The position numbers and the translations under genes are program-made. Positions 17,306 to 25,684 of a stretch of DNA of 39,998 nucleotides are shown piece after piece. The stretch comes from Candidatus Merdivivens pullistercoris (GTDB taxonomy: Bacteria > Bacteroidota > Bacteroidia > Bacteroidales > UBA932), in contig JADIME010000037.1 of assembly GCA_017694935.1 (NCBI GenBank), positions 1 through 39,998 on the forward strand. Reading direction: 5' to 3'. Each line of letters starts with the position of its first letter. The first letter of the stretch is position 1. The notes under the pieces were generated by a model, which did no database searches, was not told where the DNA came from, and worked only from the letters and a program-made list of their open reading frames with translations.

Positions 17306-19087
17306 TTGAAGAAAATAACATCATTGATTTTAAGTTGTTCGAGGCGTTTGTTACTGTTATTCCAAAGGATTCCCGAGAAACGCCTCCTGATCATACTTGC
17401 CCTGCTGGTCGGCGCCCTTTGCGGACTGTCCGCCGTAGTGCTGAAATTAATGATAACCCATATAGCGGAATTCGCCGGAGACCTCAGTGTCGGTGAATTC
17501 AGTTATGCCTACCTGATATTGCCGGGCGTGGGCATGTTGGTGTCCATGCTGCTGGTCAGATACCTCATCAGGCGCGATGTCGGGCACGGTGTCACGAAAG
17601 TCCTGCTCGCCATATCCAAGAACGAGTCGAAAATCGAGGGACGGCAGACCTGGGCTTCGCTGCTTACCAGCGCGCTTACAATAGGTTTCGGAGGCTCGGT
17701 CGGAGCCGAGGCCCCGATCGTGTACACAGGGGCGGCCATAGGCTCGAATGTGGCCCGCCTGATGAAACTCTCCTATAAAAACATGACCATACTGCTCGGC
17801 TGCGGTGCGGCAGGCGCCGTGGCGGGCATATTCAAGGCCCCGCTTGCGGGTGTGCTGTTCACATTGGAAATACTGCTCTTCAATATTTCCATGACATCCA
17901 TACTGCCGCTACTGTTTTCCTCGCTGTCGGCCACGGTGATAGCCTACATATTTTTCGGGCAGGAACCGATGTTCGCCGCCAACCTGATTCCTTTTTCCAT
18001 GGGGAATATCCCGTTTTACATCATTCTCGGGTTTTTCTGCGGAGGGGTATCGCTGTACTTCACGCGCACGACGCTTGCCCTGGAAGACAGGATAAAAAAA
18101 ATCTCCAGTCCGTACGGCCGCTGGGCATTGTGCGCCTTGGGACTGGGTGTGCTGATTTTTCTTTTTCCCCCGTTATACGGCGAAGGGTATTCCTCAATAA
18201 TGACACTTTTGTCCGGAAGCGATTTCGTGTTGGACCGGGGTTCGATGCTGTCTAATATATTGGACGGGCCATGGCTGTTGCTTCTTTTCGTGTTCTGCGT
18301 GCTGGTTTTCAAGGTTTTCGCCATGTCTTTCACCAATGCCGGAGGAGGAGTAGGAGGGACTTTCGGGCCTACGCTCTTCATCGGAGGGATTGCAGGGTTC
18401 GTGATGGCGCGTTTTGCCAACCTTTCGGGATTCAGTGTCCCGGAACCTAATTTCGTGCTTGTCGGGATGGCCGGCACGATGGCCGGGGTAATGCAGGCCC
18501 CGCTCACCGCCATATTCCTCATAGCGGAAATCTCCGGAGGCTATGAACTGCTGATACCTCTGATATTTACATCGGCCATATCGTTCGCGTTCACACGGAG
18601 CATAGAGCCGTACTCGATTTATACCAAACGCATAGCGAAGAAAGGGGAACTCCTCACTCACGACAGCGATCAGGCCGTGCTTACCTTGCTGAAAGTCACG
18701 GATGTGATAGAAAACGACTTTAAATGCGTCAAAGTGGAGGACACTCTCGGGGACTTGGTCAAGGCCGTCTCCGAGTCCACAAGGAATATTTTCCCGATAC
18801 TGGATTCCAAAGGCCGTTTCCAGGGGTTCGTAGGCCTGGAAGACATACGTTCCAAGATGTTCGACCGCAGCCAGTACGACAGTCTGCATGTATGGAACTT
18901 TCTGAAACAGGCTCCCGAATACGTCTACATAGACGACCACATGGATGATGTAATGAAGAAGTTCGAAGTTACCGGTGCGTGGAATCTCCCGGTAGTGGGG
19001 CATGACCGCAAATATTACGGTTTCGTATCCAAATCAAAGATTTTCAGTTCTTACCGCAAACAATTGCAGCAGGTCTCGCACGATTAG
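17306..19087 (+). CDS. ClC-family chloride channel/transporter with CBS pair
   Basis: An integral membrane ClC protein of 593 residues with about ten hydrophobic segments between residues 25 and 430 and two cytoplasmic CBS domains at about 450-590, the nucleotide-sensing module. Filter motifs are G-A-E-A-P at 133-137 (the G-R-E-G-P equivalent, gating Glu135 kept), F-K-A-P-L-A-G-V-L-F-T-L-E, and G-G-G-V-G-G-T-F-G-P. The position matching the internal proton glutamate of E. coli ClC-ec1 (Glu203) is Ile189, which suggests channel-like behaviour rather than Cl-/H+ exchange. The start is a TTG at 17306; the nearby ATG at 17288 runs into a stop after four codons and no other ATG occurs before the first membrane segment. 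It follows the acidic small gene by 14 bases. Confidence 0.93.
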   Translation: MKKITSLILSCSRRLLLLFQRIPEKRLLIILALLVGALCGLSAVVLKLMITHIAEFAGDLSVGEFSYAYLILPGVGMLVSMLLVRYLIRRDVGHGVTKVLLAISKNESKIEGRQTWASLLTSALTIGFGGSVGAEAPIVYTGAAIGSNVARLMKLSYKNMTILLGCGAAGAVAGIFKAPLAGVLFTLEILLFNISMTSILPLLFSSLSATVIAYIFFGQEPMFAANLIPFSMGNIPFYIILGFFCGGVSLYFTRTTLALEDRIKKISSPYGRWALCALGLGVLIFLFPPLYGEGYSSIMTLLSGSDFVLDRGSMLSNILDGPWLLLLFVFCVLVFKVFAMSFTNAGGGVGGTFGPTLFIGGIAGFVMARFANLSGFSVPEPNFVLVGMAGTMAGVMQAPLTAIFLIAEISGGYELLIPLIFTSAISFAFTRSIEPYSIYTKRIAKKGELLTHDSDQAVLTLLKVTDVIENDFKCVKVEDTLGDLVKAVSESTRNIFPILDSKGRFQGFVGLEDIRSKMFDRSQYDSLHVWNFLKQAPEYVYIDDHMDDVMKKFEVTGAWNLPVVGHDRKYYGFVSKSKIFSSYRKQLQQVSHD

Positions 19088-19104
19088 ACCCGCCATCATG
19101 GGAT

Positions 19105-19135
19105 TTTGCCGGTTCGCCGATTTTTCGTAATTTTA
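19105..19135 (+). promoter_or_regulatory. Promoter of tex
   Basis: TTTG at 19105-19108, a 19-base spacer, then TAATTTTA at 19128-19135, one base off the TAnnTTTG consensus. The -7 box ends 21 bases before the GTG proposed as the tex start, which argues against starting translation at the upstream TTG at 19106. Confidence 0.65.
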
Positions 19136-19156
19136 CCGGATAAATTTTCTTTAGAA

Positions 19157-21292
19157 GTGAAAGAGGCATATCTTGAATATATCGCCGGAGAACTCGGCGT
19201 GGCCATATGGCAGGTAGAACAATGCGCGGGGCTTTTGGCCGAAGGGGCGACTATCCCGTTCATAAGCCGTTACCGCAAGGAACGTACAGGCGGACTGGAT
19301 GAAGGAGCCGTCGCGAGAATAAAGTATTTTTCCGAAAAATTCGATGAGCTTGAACACCGCAAGCAGACCATCCTTTCCACTGTCAGGGAGGCCGGAGCCC
19401 TTACAGAGGAACTTGAACGGCAGATATCCGAGTGCATTTTCAGCAAGGACCTGGAGGACCTGTATCTGCCTTACCGCCCCAAAAGGAAGACACGCGCTTC
19501 CGTTGCAAAGGAAAAAGGGCTTGAACCCTTGGCAAAAGCCATATTCGACATGGCTGTGCCTGATCCGTACAAAGCGGCACGGGCATACGTGGATGAAGGA
19601 AAGGGGGTGTCTTCCGCAGAGGATGCCGTCAGTGGGGCTTGCGACATAGTTTCTGAATGGATTTCGGAAATGAAGCCTGCAAGGGATTTCGTGCGCGGCG
19701 CCCTGTCGTCGAGAGGCATTTTATCCGCATCGTTGTCGCGGAAAGGCAAAGAGGCGGACAAAGACGGGAAATATGCCAATTACTATGATTTTTCAGAGCC
19801 GCTCCACCGTGTCGCTCCGCACAGGCTGCTTGCCGTGCTGCGTGCCGAATCCGAAGGCGTGCTTTCGATAAAGATCGAGATAGACGCGGCGAAGGTATGC
19901 AATAAGATAGAATACGACATATTCAAGGCCAGGCGTTTTCCTTCCAAGGCTCTTGCCCCTGTGTTCAGAAGCACGGTAGAGGACGCTTATAAACGTCTTT
20001 TGTTACCGTCCCTTTCATCCGAGGTCATCAGGGATGCCAAAGAGCGTGCCGACCTTGCTTCGGTGGAACTGTTCGGGACTAATCTCCGCCAGCTTCTGCT
20101 TGCTCCTCCCCTCGGCGAGAAACGCGTGATGGGCATAGACCCGGGATTCAGGACTGGCTGCAAAGTCGTGTGTCTCGATGAGTCTGGAAATCTTCTTGCC
20201 AATGATGTGATATATCCGCATCCTCCTCAGAACGAGCGCATAGCGTCCATGAACAAGATTTTGTCGCTTGTGGAAAAATACAACATCGAGGCCATTGCGG
20301 TAGGCAACGGCACGGCCGGACGGGAAACGGAAATGTTTCTGAAAAAGACAGCCTTGCCCGAAAGGGTAAAAGTCTTTTCAGTCAGTGAAGACGGCGCTTC
20401 GGTCTATTCGGCGTCGGAGATAGCGAGGGCTGAATTTCCCGATTACGACATTACTGTGCGCGGCGCCGTATCGATAGGCCGCCGCCTGATGGATCCTCTC
20501 GCCGAGCTTGTGAAGATCGACCCCAAATCCATAGGGGTGGGGCAATACCAGCACGATGTGGATCAGAACCTTTTGAAAGAGAGGCTTGACGATGTGGTCA
20601 CGAGCTGTGTCAGCAACGTAGGGGTGAATCTCAATACTTCAAGCAAATACCTTCTTACATACGTTTCCGGCATCGGGCCGGCGCTTGCCGACAACATAGT
20701 GAAATACCGTGAACAGCACGGTGCATTCAAATCACGCCGTGAACTGCTGGCGGTCAGCCGTCTCGGCGGGAAGGCATACGAACAATGCGCGGGGTTCCTC
20801 CGCATCAAAGGGGGAGCGGAGCCGTTGGACGATTCGGCGGTTCATCCCGAGGCCTACGGGGTAGTTCGCAGGATGGCCTCCGATCTTGGAACAAGCGTCG
20901 TGCAGCTGATCGGGAATAAGGAGCTGATAAGCAAAATAATTCCCGAAAAATACGTTTCCGGGCCTGTCGGACTGCCAACTATCCATGATATACTGAAAGA
21001 ATTGCTGAAGCCGGGACTTGACCCGCGTTCCGAAGTCGAAACCGTGGAATTCGACAGTTCCGTAAACAGCATCGAGGACTTGAACGAGGGCTTGGAACTC
21101 TCCGGAATAGTTACGAACATCACCGCTTTCGGCGCTTTCGTGGACATAGGCATCAAGCAGAACGGGCTTGTGCATGTTTCCCGCATGGGAGGCAGACCTC
21201 TGTCATCCTTGAAGATACGAGGCAAAGTCCGCGTTCGTGTCATCGGCGTGGACATTGACCGCAGCCGTATATCCCTGGAGCTGGCGGAGTAG
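19157..21292 (+). CDS. tex: Tex-family S1 RNA-binding protein
   Basis: Tex is a cytoplasmic nucleic-acid-binding protein related to eukaryotic Spt6, linked to transcription. The product is 711 residues from the GTG at 19157. That start fits the family N-terminus (Y-L-E-Y-I-A-G-E-L, then E-G-A-T-I-P-F-I-S-R-Y-R-K-E) and the promoter directly upstream; a TTG at 19106 would place the promoter inside the gene. Domains in order: N-terminal helical Tex domain, YqgF/RNase H-like fold starting V-M-G-I-D-P-G-F-R-T-G-C, helix-hairpin-helix repeats (V-S-G-I-G-P-A-L-A-D-N-I-V), and a C-terminal S1 domain (I-V-T-N-I-T-A-F-G-A-F-V-D-I-G). Length and order are typical. Confidence 0.94.
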   Translation: MKEAYLEYIAGELGVAIWQVEQCAGLLAEGATIPFISRYRKERTGGLDEGAVARIKYFSEKFDELEHRKQTILSTVREAGALTEELERQISECIFSKDLEDLYLPYRPKRKTRASVAKEKGLEPLAKAIFDMAVPDPYKAARAYVDEGKGVSSAEDAVSGACDIVSEWISEMKPARDFVRGALSSRGILSASLSRKGKEADKDGKYANYYDFSEPLHRVAPHRLLAVLRAESEGVLSIKIEIDAAKVCNKIEYDIFKARRFPSKALAPVFRSTVEDAYKRLLLPSLSSEVIRDAKERADLASVELFGTNLRQLLLAPPLGEKRVMGIDPGFRTGCKVVCLDESGNLLANDVIYPHPPQNERIASMNKILSLVEKYNIEAIAVGNGTAGRETEMFLKKTALPERVKVFSVSEDGASVYSASEIARAEFPDYDITVRGAVSIGRRLMDPLAELVKIDPKSIGVGQYQHDVDQNLLKERLDDVVTSCVSNVGVNLNTSSKYLLTYVSGIGPALADNIVKYREQHGAFKSRRELLAVSRLGGKAYEQCAGFLRIKGGAEPLDDSAVHPEAYGVVRRMASDLGTSVVQLIGNKELISKIIPEKYVSGPVGLPTIHDILKELLKPGLDPRSEVETVEFDSSVNSIEDLNEGLELSGIVTNITAFGAFVDIGIKQNGLVHVSRMGGRPLSSLKIRGKVRVRVIGVDIDRSRISLELAE

Positions 21293-21363
21293 GCGGCTTC
21301 TTAGACTTTTTTAGCGATCCAACTGTTTCGCCACGGTATTTTCATGCTTGCGGCTGCAAATGC

Positions 21364-21394
21364 TTTGTAATTTTAAGAAAAATGTGTATTTTTA
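21364..21394 (+). promoter_or_regulatory. Promoter of the lysine fermentation operon
   Basis: TTTG at 21364-21367, a 19-base spacer, then TATTTTTA at 21387-21394, one base off the TAnnTTTG consensus. It lies 34 bases upstream of the atoD ATG, in the only sizeable gap ahead of the 15-gene plus-strand run. No cobalamin riboswitch elements were seen between tex and atoD. Confidence 0.65.
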
Positions 21395-21428
21395 CGTTTT
21401 ATTTGGAAAGTATAAATTCACGTGGATT

Positions 21429-22073
21429 ATGAATAAAATTATTTCAGTTTCGGAAGCTGTCTCCAGGATCGAAAGCGGAATGACTGTCATGGTGGGCGGC
21501 TTTTTGGGTGCCGGAGCACCTGAAAGAATCATCGATGCCCTTGTGGAAAAGGGTGTTAGGGATCTCACTTTAATCTGCAACGATACGGCGTTTCCTGACA
21601 AGTCATTGGGAAAATTGGTCGTTAATAAACAAGCGAAAAGGGTAATCGTCTCGCATATCGGGACCAATCCTGAAACCATTGCACAGATGAATGCCGGGGA
21701 ACTTAAAGTGGATCTTGTCCCTCAGGGAACCCTCGCTGAAAAAATCAGGGCGAAAGGGGCCGGTCTCGGTGCCGTGGTTACCCCTACCGGAATAGGCACG
21801 ATGGCTGCGGAAGGCAGGCAGATCATGACAATCGAGGGGAAGGATTACATCGTGGAGATGCCTCTCGGAGCGGATGTAGCCATACTCGGAGCCTCGATAG
21901 CCGATGAAAGCGGAAACCTGTTCTACCGCGGTACCACCAAGAATTTCAATCCGATAATGGCAATGGCGGCCGATCTCGTGATTGCAGAGCCTTTGGAGAT
22001 TGTCCCGGTCGGCACGATAGAGCCGGAGTGCGTGCATACGCCGAATATTTTCGTCGATTACATAGTTAAATAA
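21429..22073 (+). CDS. atoD: Butyrate/acetoacetate CoA-transferase, subunit A
   Basis: One half of the CoA-transferase that moves CoA from butyryl-CoA to acetoacetate, releasing butyrate and forming acetoacetyl-CoA. The 214-residue product has the subunit A block V-G-G-F-L-G-A-G-A-P and L-T-L-I-C-N-D. The ATG at 21429 gives the normal family N-terminus (MNKIISVSEAV); an upstream in-frame extension to 21348 would overlap the promoter. It is the first gene of the operon, while its partner atoA is the tenth, about 8.4 kb away. Full length. The substrate is inferred from the operon; acetate or other acyl-CoAs are possible. Confidence 0.93.
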   Translation: MNKIISVSEAVSRIESGMTVMVGGFLGAGAPERIIDALVEKGVRDLTLICNDTAFPDKSLGKLVVNKQAKRVIVSHIGTNPETIAQMNAGELKVDLVPQGTLAEKIRAKGAGLGAVVTPTGIGTMAAEGRQIMTIEGKDYIVEMPLGADVAILGASIADESGNLFYRGTTKNFNPIMAMAADLVIAEPLEIVPVGTIEPECVHTPNIFVDYIVK

Positions 22074-22082
22074 GAGATATTT

Positions 22083-22475
22083 ATGGCAGAAGTTTACAAA
22101 TCAATGATCCGCATGAGGATGAGTTGCCATGACGCTCATTACGGCGGCAACCTGGTGGACGGGGCGAAGATGCTCCAGCTTTTCGGGGATGTCGCGACAG
22201 AACTGCTGATAATGAGGGACGGCGACGAGGGCCTTTTCAAGGCATACGACAATGTTGAATTCATAGCGCCGGTCTATGCCGGGGACTATATCGAGGCTGT
22301 CGGGGAAATCGTTTCCGAAGGCAATACGTCGAGAAAGATGATTTTCGAAGCGCGCAAAGTGATTGCCCCGCGTCCTGACATTTCCGATTCGGCCTGCGAC
22401 GTACTTGCAGAGCCTGTAGTGGTCTGCCGTGCAAGCGGGACATGCGTTGTTCCTAAAAAATGCCAAAGGAAATAA
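22083..22475 (+). CDS. kal: 3-aminobutyryl-CoA ammonia-lyase
   Basis: Removes ammonia from L-3-aminobutyryl-CoA to give crotonyl-CoA, the step that commits lysine carbon to butyrate. The product is a 130-residue single hotdog-fold protein, the size of known Kal enzymes. Visible blocks are [10 protein letters not shown] near residue 20 and an acyl-CoA-thioesterase-like strand [11 protein letters not shown]. It sits 9 bases after atoD and immediately before kce, and this neighbourhood distinguishes it from generic hotdog thioesterases. Function is assigned from family resemblance plus context. Confidence 0.9.
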   Translation: MAEVYKSMIRMRMSCHDAHYGGNLVDGAKMLQLFGDVATELLIMRDGDEGLFKAYDNVEFIAPVYAGDYIEAVGEIVSEGNTSRKMIFEARKVIAPRPDISDSACDVLAEPVVVCRASGTCVVPKKCQRK

Positions 22476-22480
22476 AGAAT

Positions 22481-23308
22481 ATGGAAAAACTGATCATAAC
22501 TGCCGCCATTTGCGGCGCCGAGGTTCTGAAAGAACACAACCCGGCAGTGCCTTATACGGTAGAGGAATGCGCCCGCGAGGCGAAATCGGCATACGATGCA
22601 GGTGCCAGCCTGATACATCTCCATGTCAGGGAAGACGACGGGACACCTACCCAGAGCAAGGCGCGTTTCAAAGAAGTAATGGACGCAATCCGTGCGGTCT
22701 GCCCGGACGTTATCATCCAGCCTTCCACAGGCGGCGCGGTGGGCATGACGAACGACGAGCGTCTACAGCCTACCGAACTGCTTCCGGAAATGGCCACCCT
22801 CGACTGCGGCACGCTGAATTTCGGAGGGGACGACATTTTCGAAAACACTGAGAACACTATCAAATATTTCGGGGAGAGGATGATCGAGCGCGGCATCAAG
22901 CCTGAACTCGAGGTCTTCGACAAGAGCATGATAGACATGGCTCTCAGGCTGCACCGCAAAGGCTTCATCAAGGCTCCGATGCATTTTGATTTCGTAATGG
23001 GAGTAAACGGAGGCATAGACGGTACGCTGAGGGATTTCGTGTTTATGCGCGGAAGCATTCCACAGGATGCCACATACACTGTCGCCGGAATAGGCCGTTA
23101 CGAATTTCCTCTCGCTGCAGCGGCAATCATAGACGGCGGGCATGTCAGGGTAGGCTTTGAGGACAATGTTTACCTTTCCAAAGGCGTGCTTGCAAAGTCC
23201 AACGGGGAGCTGGTGGAAAAAGTCGTAAGGATCGCAAACGAATTCGGACGTCAGATCGCCTCCCCGGCAGAAGCCCGCGAGATACTCGGACTTGCCCCGA
23301 GGGGGTAA
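22481..23308 (+). CDS. kce: 3-keto-5-aminohexanoate cleavage enzyme
   Basis: A zinc-dependent BKACE-family enzyme that condenses 3-keto-5-aminohexanoate with acetyl-CoA and yields 3-aminobutyryl-CoA plus acetoacetate. It is 275 residues when started at ATG 22481. With that start the metal ligands in I-H-L-H-V are His46 and His48, the same numbering as the characterised Kce; the distal Glu is in R-V-G-F-E-D-N (Glu227). A further in-frame ATG at 22460 would overlap the kal end by 16 bases and add seven residues, so it is less likely. An AAGGAAATAAAG stretch just upstream could serve as the ribosome site. Confidence 0.94.
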   Translation: MEKLIITAAICGAEVLKEHNPAVPYTVEECAREAKSAYDAGASLIHLHVREDDGTPTQSKARFKEVMDAIRAVCPDVIIQPSTGGAVGMTNDERLQPTELLPEMATLDCGTLNFGGDDIFENTENTIKYFGERMIERGIKPELEVFDKSMIDMALRLHRKGFIKAPMHFDFVMGVNGGIDGTLRDFVFMRGSIPQDATYTVAGIGRYEFPLAAAAIIDGGHVRVGFEDNVYLSKGVLAKSNGELVEKVVRIANEFGRQIASPAEAREILGLAPRG

Positions 23309-23384
23309 ATGTTCCAGAAGGTGACTGAAAAGGGCAATTATATATTGAATTTTATTAATTAATAACTAAAAACTATTTTTGATT

Positions 23385-24425
23385 ATGAAACACGGAAACA
23401 AATACGGATTACACAGGGTAATATCACCTAAGGGCGTTCTTCCTCAGCCTGCCGACAAGATAGACAACAATATGGATGAAATCTACGACAATGAGATCCT
23501 CATCGACGTACAGACTTTGAACATCGATTCGGCTTCCTTCACCCAGATAGAACAGCAGGCAGGCGGCGACCACGAGAAGATAGCACAGATCATGCTCGAC
23601 ATCGTGGCAAAACAGGGAAAACACCGCAATCCTGTAACCGGTTCAGGCGGAATGCTGCTCGGTACAGTCGAGAAGATCGGCGACGCACTTATCGGAAAGA
23701 CTGAACTTAAAGTTGGCGACAAGATCGCGACGCTCGTATCGCTTTCACTGACCCCTTTGCGCATCGACAAGATCAAGGAAATCAGGGCTGAAATAGACCA
23801 GGTGGACATAGACGGAAAGGCAATCCTCTTCGAAAGCGGCATTTATGCCAAGATTCCTGCCGACCTTCCTGAAAAACTCGCACTTTCGGCACTCGACGTC
23901 GCAGGCGCTCCGGCGCAGACCGCAAAACTCGTAAAACCTGGCGACACTGTACTTATCATCGGAGCAGGCGGAAAATCCGGAATGCTTTGCTGCTATGAAG
24001 CAAAGAAACGCGCAGGCGTTACAGGAAAGGTCATCGGGCTTTGCCACAGCGAAAAGAGTACCAAGAGGCTTCAGGAACTCGGTTTCTGTGACTATGTGTT
24101 CTCCGCGGATGCCACACAGCCTGTCCCTGTAATGGAAAAGATCGAACAGCTTACGGACGGCAAGATGTGCGACCTCACCATCAACAATGTGAACATACCC
24201 GATACCGAGATGACTTCTATCCTTTGCACCAAGAATGACGGTCTCGTCTATTTCTTCTCGATGGCTACCAGCTTCACCAAGGCGGCCCTCGGTGCGGAAG
24301 GCGTAGGAAGCGACGTGACAATGATTATCGGCAACGGCTATACAAAAGGACATGCCGAAATAACGCTCCAGATTCTCCGCGAAAGCGAGAAACTCAGGAA
24401 GATTTTCACTGAACTTTACGCTTAA
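23385..24425 (+). CDS. kdd: L-erythro-3,5-diaminohexanoate dehydrogenase
   Basis: Oxidatively deaminates 3,5-diaminohexanoate to 3-keto-5-aminohexanoate with NAD(P)+, releasing ammonia. The product is 346 residues, a typical Kdd length, starting MKHGNKYG. An in-frame TTG six bases earlier is ignored. The nucleotide-binding motif is V-L-I-I-G-A-G-G-K-S-G-M at about 188-199 in a zinc-free MDR-like fold, followed by a Rossmann half with V-I-G-L-C-H-S. It begins 76 bases after kce, the largest gap within the operon, an AT-rich stretch that could hold an internal control signal. It ends 2 bases before kamA. Confidence 0.94.
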   Translation: MKHGNKYGLHRVISPKGVLPQPADKIDNNMDEIYDNEILIDVQTLNIDSASFTQIEQQAGGDHEKIAQIMLDIVAKQGKHRNPVTGSGGMLLGTVEKIGDALIGKTELKVGDKIATLVSLSLTPLRIDKIKEIRAEIDQVDIDGKAILFESGIYAKIPADLPEKLALSALDVAGAPAQTAKLVKPGDTVLIIGAGGKSGMLCCYEAKKRAGVTGKVIGLCHSEKSTKRLQELGFCDYVFSADATQPVPVMEKIEQLTDGKMCDLTINNVNIPDTEMTSILCTKNDGLVYFFSMATSFTKAALGAEGVGSDVTMIIGNGYTKGHAEITLQILRESEKLRKIFTELYA

Positions 24426-24427
24426 TC

Positions 24428-25684
24428 ATGTCGGATATGAACGTATCGAGAAGGAAAGAATTGTTCCCGAATGTCACCGACGAGCAGTGGAATGACTGGC
24501 GGTGGCAGGTAAAGAACAGGATAGAGACATTAGAGGATTTAAAAAAATACGTGAACCTTACCCCGGAAGAGGAAGAAGGGGTGCGCCAGACCCTGAAAAC
24601 GCTCAGGATGGCGATTACACCTTATTATATATCGCTTATCAATCCGGACGACCCGCACGATCCGATCCGCCGTCAGGCAGTGCCTACCATATACGAGACA
24701 CACAGGGTGGCGGCCGACCAGCTCGACCCTCTGCACGAGGACGTGGACTCTCCGGTACCCGGGCTTACCCACAGGTATCCGGACAGGGTTCTGCTCCTTA
24801 TCACGGACATGTGCTCAATGTACTGCCGTCACTGCACAAGAAGGCGTTTTGCAGGGCATACGGATGCGGAAAGTTCTCATGAAAGGGTGGAAAAGGCACT
24901 TGAATACATAGAAAAGACCCCTCAGGTAAGGGACGTGCTGCTTTCAGGCGGAGACGCCCTCATGGTAAGCGATGCCCGTCTGGAATACATCATTTCGCGT
25001 TTGAGGCAGATTCCTCATGTCGAAATAGTAAGGATAGGTTCGCGAGTGCCGGTAGTCTGTCCGCAAAGGATTACGGATGACCTCGTGAACATGCTGAAAA
25101 AATACCATCCGATATGGCTCAATACTCATTTCAACCATCCTAACGAGTTTACCGAAGAGTCGGCCGCCGCTTGTGCGAAACTTGCCGATGCCGGCATACC
25201 TCTGGGCAACCAAAGCGTGCTGCTTCGAGGCGTGAACGACTGCGTGGGAGTAATGCGCAAGCTCGTACACGGACTTGTCAAGATGAGGGTAAGGCCTTAT
25301 TACGTGTACCAGTGCGACCTTTCCATGGGACTGGAGCATTTCCGTACCCCTGTTTCAAAGGGCATAGAGATTATCGAGTCATTGAGGGGACACACTTCAG
25401 GATTCGCCGTGCCGACATTCGTAGTCGATGCCCCTGGCGGAGGCGGGAAAATCCCTGTGATGCCTCAGTATCTCATTTCACAGGCACCGGGCAAGGTAGT
25501 CCTCAGGAATTTCGAGGGCGTGATAACCACGTACACCGAGCCTATGGAGTATGAGAACTGCCATTGTCCGGAATGCGAAGGCCTGCGCACCGAAGGTGTG
25601 GAATCCTTGCTTGAAGGAAAGGAAATGTCGATTGAACCAGCCCGCCTTGAAAGGGTGGAAAGGGCTCACAATTATAAAAAATGA
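24428..25684 (+). CDS. kamA: L-lysine 2,3-aminomutase
   Basis: A radical SAM, PLP-dependent enzyme that converts L-lysine to L-beta-lysine, the first pathway step. The 418-residue protein has the iron-sulfur motif C-S-M-Y-C-R-H-C (Cys129, Cys133, Cys136), preceded by L-L-I-T-D-M. The PLP lysine is Lys341 in D-A-P-G-G-G-G-K, as in the clostridial enzyme. C-terminal zinc ligands are present as C-H-C-P-E-C (Cys378, Cys380, Cys383), with Cys272 as the likely fourth, which marks a genuine oligomeric lysine 2,3-aminomutase rather than EpmB. It starts 2 bases after kdd and overlaps kamB by 4 bases (ATGA). Confidence 0.97.
   Translation: MSDMNVSRRKELFPNVTDEQWNDWRWQVKNRIETLEDLKKYVNLTPEEEEGVRQTLKTLRMAITPYYISLINPDDPHDPIRRQAVPTIYETHRVAADQLDPLHEDVDSPVPGLTHRYPDRVLLLITDMCSMYCRHCTRRRFAGHTDAESSHERVEKALEYIEKTPQVRDVLLSGGDALMVSDARLEYIISRLRQIPHVEIVRIGSRVPVVCPQRITDDLVNMLKKYHPIWLNTHFNHPNEFTEESAAACAKLADAGIPLGNQSVLLRGVNDCVGVMRKLVHGLVKMRVRPYYVYQCDLSMGLEHFRTPVSKGIEIIESLRGHTSGFAVPTFVVDAPGGGGKIPVMPQYLISQAPGKVVLRNFEGVITTYTEPMEYENCHCPECEGLRTEGVESLLEGKEMSIEPARLERVERAHNYKK

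Noticed and set aside
21293-21428. Possible cobalamin riboswitch ahead of the B12-dependent lysine operon.
   Set aside because: The gap is only 136 bases, mostly promoter and AT-rich leader, with no recognisable B12-box or conserved stems.
23374-23381. TATTTTTG, a perfect -7 box, directly before the kdd ATG.
   Set aside because: Transcription from it would begin at or inside the start codon, and the best -33 candidate is only TTTT at 20 bases. It is more likely ordinary AT-rich leader.
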